Part shown: positions 59,939 through 64,000 of the stretch, one piece after another
Layout: every line of letters starts with the position of its first letter
Numbering within the stretch: the first letter of the stretch is position 1
Assembly (NCBI GenBank): GCA_022059125.1
Contig: JAEUWY010000020.1
Location: forward strand, 1,488,001 to 1,552,000
Direction of reading: 5' to 3'
Length of the DNA: 64,000 nt
DNA from: Corynespora cassiicola
Lineage: Eukaryota > Ascomycota > Dothideomycetes > Pleosporales > Corynesporascaceae
Position numbers and translations under genes: made by a program
Notes under the pieces: generated by a model
Told to the model about the DNA's origin: nothing
The model's database searches: none
What the model saw: only the letters and a program-made list of their open reading frames with translations

Positions 59939-61249
59939 ATGCCTGCCATACGTCGAACTTCGCGGCTGCCGCCGGAAATCGCATTACTCATCCTGCAATC
60001 ATCGCAGGTTGTACGATCGAGCCCCCTGCCATGGGCACTCCACCGGTTCCCCCCCGCTGCCGCCGTCGCGTGCCCTTTACAACGTCGCGCTTTTCACCTC
60101 TATAAGGTGGCTAGATCCAAGACCGAGCTGGGGAACCACAGCATCACAGGCTACGATCGATATTCTGTCCCTCCCCCGGAGAATTCTGGCCACAAAATCA
60201 ACATCCGGGAGGGATCTAGGCAACCCTTTGATCCCGAGATAGCGAATAAACGACAACGACCAGTCAATCCAATCGAGGGCTCTCTGATTGTAGAAGGGGT
60301 ATCTTTGGAGGAGGCATACAACGAATATGTCCAGCCTGGCCACATCTTGGTGCCATTACATCCTATACCGGAGAACATCGCGAGGCAAATGCGCACAGGC
60401 GCTTTGAAAAAGTTGCCCGACGAGTACACTGAATATGCTATCCACGACACGGAAGTTGCAAAAGCGCCCAAGATTGCCAAGAAGACGACCAGTTCCAACA
60501 GTGCTATCGTAAAGCATCTCTCCGCAATGAAGGAGGCACATCTGCAGATTTGCTCCCCGAAATGGCACTACGATGCTGTCATGAACAGGAGCTACCATCA
60601 GCTCCTTGCGGGCCTTGTCGTCGAGATGCACATCAGCATATCCCAGTCCAAACAGCAGGTCCGCGATGCTGCAGCAGGGCTCACCACGGTCAATCCGTGG
60701 GAAGGGATACACCATCTATTGCCCCAATTCCGGCCAGACTTCATAATGAAGGCGATGCCCGCGGGCACCTACATGGCGGTGGAACCTTTTGCCAACAGCA
60801 ACAAGGTGGCTTGGGTCATGGGGAATAGCAAGAAGCAGACGGCGCAGATCAACTATACAAGCAGAGTTTTGCAAATCAAAGACAAGATTACCAAGAACAT
60901 TATGGAGGGACGACAGCCCAATCTACCAAAGCGCCTGCGCCAGGCTCTGATCAACCAAGGTGTAGCCGACTATTCGCTCGACACGGATGTACCAAGACGG
61001 CTGGCCGAGGAAGACCCAAGAAGACTTACAAGAATTGCTCTAGACGAGGTGCGATGGGGACTATCGTCTTTGGAGAAAGCCAAGAAGAGGAGCCTCATCA
61101 ACAACAACAACAAGAAGGAATCGGAAGCCGAAGGGGATAGAAGGGGCTACTCAATCGAGCAATGGATGAGCATGCAGTCGAGTGACAGATACATGGCTCC
61201 CATGAGGGGCGAGAGAGATAGGAAAGACAAATGGAGGGGCAGGAGATGA
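59939..61249 (+). CDS. Probable mitochondrial protein of unknown function
   Basis: A single exon of 436 residues from Met 59939. The first 60 residues are rich in Arg, Ser, Ala and Leu, lack acidic residues except one, and end in RRAFHLYKVARS, which looks like a mitochondrial presequence and cleavage site. The mature part starts with a GYDRYSVPPPENSGHKINIR region. It then has KHLSAMKEAHLQICSPKWHY followed by DAVMNRSYHQLL and VEMHISISQSKQQVRD. That block faintly recalls the C-terminal alpha/beta domain of IF3-like factors (K-E-x-x-I at its start), but the match is too weak to name. The C-terminus is basic with an Asn tract. Upstream in-frame Mets exist but lie outside the likely presequence. 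Confidence 0.7.
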   Translation: MPAIRRTSRLPPEIALLILQSSQVVRSSPLPWALHRFPPAAAVACPLQRRAFHLYKVARSKTELGNHSITGYDRYSVPPPENSGHKINIREGSRQPFDPEIANKRQRPVNPIEGSLIVEGVSLEEAYNEYVQPGHILVPLHPIPENIARQMRTGALKKLPDEYTEYAIHDTEVAKAPKIAKKTTSSNSAIVKHLSAMKEAHLQICSPKWHYDAVMNRSYHQLLAGLVVEMHISISQSKQQVRDAAAGLTTVNPWEGIHHLLPQFRPDFIMKAMPAGTYMAVEPFANSNKVAWVMGNSKKQTAQINYTSRVLQIKDKITKNIMEGRQPNLPKRLRQALINQGVADYSLDTDVPRRLAEEDPRRLTRIALDEVRWGLSSLEKAKKRSLINNNNKKESEAEGDRRGYSIEQWMSMQSSDRYMAPMRGERDRKDKWRGRR

Positions 61250-61753
61250 GCAGCGGCGTCTGTTGTAGGATAGTCGAGCAGCCTCTGTGTGTGTACATGT
61301 ACATGTAGATTATTGTGACGATGTTGTGGAGCAGCAGGCAATGCGAGGCAACGGCAGGACATGCTAGGACATGGTGGGACGTGGTGTCGTGTTTCCGCGC
61401 TGGCCAGGTCGTCATCCCGGGCTTGGCGGCGCAGGGCTGGCAGAGAGGGAGTGACCACATTTCGCCCTGGAGGCCCGGCCAGCCCTCCGCCGCCCTCTCG
61501 CCCGCCGCCCCAAACCCCCCTGGAGCCCGACCAGCGACGATGCAGGGGCCGTAGCTCGCCATAAGACCATCCTCACCTCTCCGCTGCCGCTGTCGTCGCC
61601 GTCGCCGCCGTCCGTCCACCCTGCCCGCAGCCATACGCTTCCCGCTGCTCCTGATTGCCATTGCGCCCAACCGACCCTCGACCACGTCGCACACCTCACA
61701 TCCCCGTCGACAGCTCGCCCGCGGCCCGCCGCGCGCCCGCACCCACGCCTTCG
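61250..61753. other. Intergenic, EFR3 promoter and leader
   Basis: GC-rich; no gene. It contains CCGTCGCCGCCGTC-type trinucleotide runs just upstream of the EFR3 start. Confidence 0.5.
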
Positions 61754-64000
61754 ATGAACGCCGCGCGTCAGGCGTGTCGCCCCAAACACCAGGTGCTGGT
61801 GCTCAAGTGCTATCCCAAGTTCCAGAAGAACAATGTCGAGGTCAAGGCCAACTCGAGCGAGCTGAGCTATCTGCTGTACTATGCCAGCACTCGCCGCAGT
61901 AAGCTGCAAAAAGTCGGCGACTTCCTCGACAAGCGCACCACGGCCGACGTCTGGAAGATTCGCATAGGGTGAGCCTCTGCCTGCAATGCCTCGATCCTCG
62001 TGCCCCCTCGTACTCATCGTCTCCCCTCGTCCCCCACGCTGCCGCTGCCGCTAACCTCGCTCTGCGCCCAGCAATGTCCAGGTCACCCTCCAGATCCTCA
62101 AGGCCCTGATCGAGAAATGTCCGCGCGACCTACCCCTCTATGCCGGCTCCGTGCTGCGCATCATCCGCACCATCCTCAAGTCTGAGCATGTCGGCATGGT
62201 CGAGGAGTCGGTGCCTACCTTCGAGACCCTCTGCGCTCACCAAGACCCCGCCAACCTCGCCGCTGACCAGGACTACATCACCCAGTACGAGGAGATTGTG
62301 CAGCTGTATGCCCAGTTTGCCACAAAGGACGGTGGCAAGCTCTTTAAGACGCCCCCCACTTGGCCTGTCGCCATCAGGTTCCGCAAGGCCGGCCTCCAGG
62401 CCCTCAAGGCTGTTGCCTCGTCGGAGTCGCTCGGGTCCGAGACTGGCCGTCAATTGGCAGCCATCATTCCCGTCATCCTGCTCAACATCTACTCCGAGAA
62501 CGGCTCCTACCTCAAACAGCTAGAGGCTCGCGAATCGCAAAAGGAGGAGCACGACAAAGAGCAGGCCTTGCGGCGCAGACAGAGCGTCTCCACAGTGCGA
62601 ACCACCGAAGAAGATGGACGCGATCCCATTGCCGCATCGGGCACTACCGAGGATGCAGACAAGCTCGCTGAAGAGGAGGTCGGGGTCGTTGCGCTGCAGG
62701 CGCTGAGGAATATCTTCCTGGGTGTCAACAGAGGACAGCTCCGGCTAGCGACATCCGCGGTTCTGAAATTCGTCGGAGGACATGTGAAACCCCAACAAAC
62801 CCACGAGGATAGCCACAGTGGCAACTGGGCCACCACGCTCATGACCATGATCTGTGGATGGGCACCTGTGCAGGACCGCTACGCCATACTGGTCGGCGCC
62901 ATGGAGGCCCTCATCCGCAGTCCTATTATCGAGGATGATCTGGAACGGCAGCTTGTCCTGGCCAGAGTCATCGAGTACCTACTCAGCTCGCCTATAAACT
63001 TTATCGGACTGAGCGTAATGGACGTACTTGTGGGCTTGATTTCCCACACCCTGCTGCTACTCCAGCTCGGTGGACCAGGAACTAGCATCATGCCCCACCA
63101 TCAACAGACTACATCTGTGGCCTCCGAAAAGGACCCTGGTGACCCCAAGTCGTCCGGAAATCTCGATGGTGTCGTCATGGAAGTGGTCAAGGATCCATCA
63201 CCATCTCGTTTGCGGCTATTAGACACTGTACAGAAGTGCATGGCAAGCCTTGCAACCCATGTGTACTATACAGATCAGATCTCCGACATGGTGGCAGCCA
63301 TCTTGAGTCGTCTGAAGCCATCTCCACTCTCTCCAATATCCAACACCGTGGAAGCAATCGAAGATCCGGTGGGTGCCGTAAATGCAGTCGCTAGTGCGGC
63401 CAGCCTGCAAGAGAAATCTCCCCATGTGGATCGCTTCTTCTCATTCGAAACGGCACGTATAACAGCATTGAAGGCGGTCAAAGCCATCATCAAGACTGCA
63501 AACACACGGCGCCCCGACGGTTCGTCTGCATCCGTCTCTCGCAGCTCTGTAGGTGTCAGGGTATGGGAAGGTACGCAATGGTTGCTTCGGGACCCCAGTG
63601 GCAGGGTCCGAAAAGCCTATGTCGATGCCCTTGTCACCTGGCTGAATTTAGAGAAGAAGAAGGATGATCTTAAGCTTGTGGAAGACTACCGCAAAAAGGA
63701 GAAGGACCCGGATAAGGGGGGTCTGGCTAGGAGAGCTGTGTCGAACGCGTCCCATAGAGAGAAGTCTCCAAGACGTGGCAAGAACACGTTCCTTCCACTT
63801 CTCCATCTGGCCGTTTACGAAAACGCTATACAACTTGTCGATTCCGAGCCTGACCTTCTCTTGCTACATCTTCTCCTCACCACACTGGTCAACAAACTCG
63901 GCATCAATGCCGTGCGATCAGGTCTGCCCATGATCATGCGGTTACAAGAGGACATCCAGAGTGTTGAAAATCCTGGCGCAAAGATACGGGTAGGAAGCCT
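61754..64000 (+). CDS. efr3: EFR3, plasma-membrane anchor of PI4-kinase Stt4 (5' part, cut by window)
   Basis: Exon 1 is 61754-61968 and exon 2 runs from 62072 past the window end with no further intron needed. About 714 residues are visible. The N-terminus MNAARQACRPKHQVLVLKCY has an early cysteine and a basic patch typical of Efr3, which is palmitoylated and binds the membrane here. A HEAT/ARM-like helical rod follows (KANSSELSYLLYYASTRRSK, LQKVGDFLDKRT, LQILKALIEKCPRDLPLYAG, VRKAYVDALVTWLNLEKK). Efr3 with Ypp1/TTC7 recruits Stt4 to plasma-membrane patches. Low-complexity loops interrupt the rod at about residues 235-275 and 430-460. The C-terminal end is not in this window. Confidence 0.9.

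Overview
The window is nuclear DNA of a filamentous ascomycete (Pezizomycotina). Genes are separated by long intergenic stretches and carry short spliceosomal introns (mostly 49-115 nt, GT...CTRAC...AG). Families include ARS-binding protein Abp2, a PTH11-like receptor, a DHA2 multidrug transporter, a fungal CAP protein and Bor1-type boron transport. I cannot name the class or genus from sequence alone. Splice sites below were read by eye and checked for frame consistency; none is confirmed by transcripts. LAYOUT. 0.9-4 kb: Abp2 (minus). 5.9-6.2 kb: a tandem tRNA-Ile(AAU) pair; the second copy is split in its T arm by a 55-nt sequence that looks like a spliceosomal intron. 7.5-8.2 kb: a KPWE-motif peroxin-like protein (Pex39 candidate, minus), divergent from the LSM14/Scd6 mRNA decay factor (8.5-10.5 kb). 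11.4-16.9 kb: a purine/cytosine permease, a PMP47-like peroxisomal carrier and a Gfo/Idh/MocA dehydrogenase (all plus). 17.4-17.9 kb: a small secreted protein (minus). 18-24.5 kb: gene-empty DNA with long C/G tracts. 24.5-26.0 kb: a large disordered fungal protein (minus). 26-30.6 kb: empty. 30.6-31.6 kb: a BTB/POZ protein (minus). 32.5-38.6 kb: an AT-rich accessory island holding a broken polyketide synthase remnant (ER and ACP pieces only), a frameshifted DHA2 MFS pseudogene and an apparently intact PTH11-like membrane protein. 39.3-41.9 kb: a SPATA20/YyaL-type thioredoxin-like protein. 41.9-46 kb: empty. 46-47.2 kb: a secreted CAP/PR-1 protein. 48.2-50.3 kb: a membrane protein of unknown family. 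51-53.2 kb: a secreted GMC oxidoreductase. 54.5-56.6 kb: a Bor1-like HCO3/boron transporter. 56.7-58.2 kb: a monocarboxylate-type MFS transporter (minus, convergent with Bor1). 58.9-59.5 kb: a GFA/CENP-V protein (minus). 59.9-61.2 kb: a probable mitochondrial protein of unknown function. 61.8 kb to the window end: the 5' part of EFR3. HOW IT FITS. Most genes are unrelated housekeeping or transport functions. The only cluster-like grouping is the decayed metabolite island at 32.5-38.6 kb. The strongest anomaly is the interrupted tRNA-Ile gene: removing both its anticodon-loop intron (13 nt) and the 55-nt insert leaves exactly the same 74-nt tRNA length as its intact neighbour.
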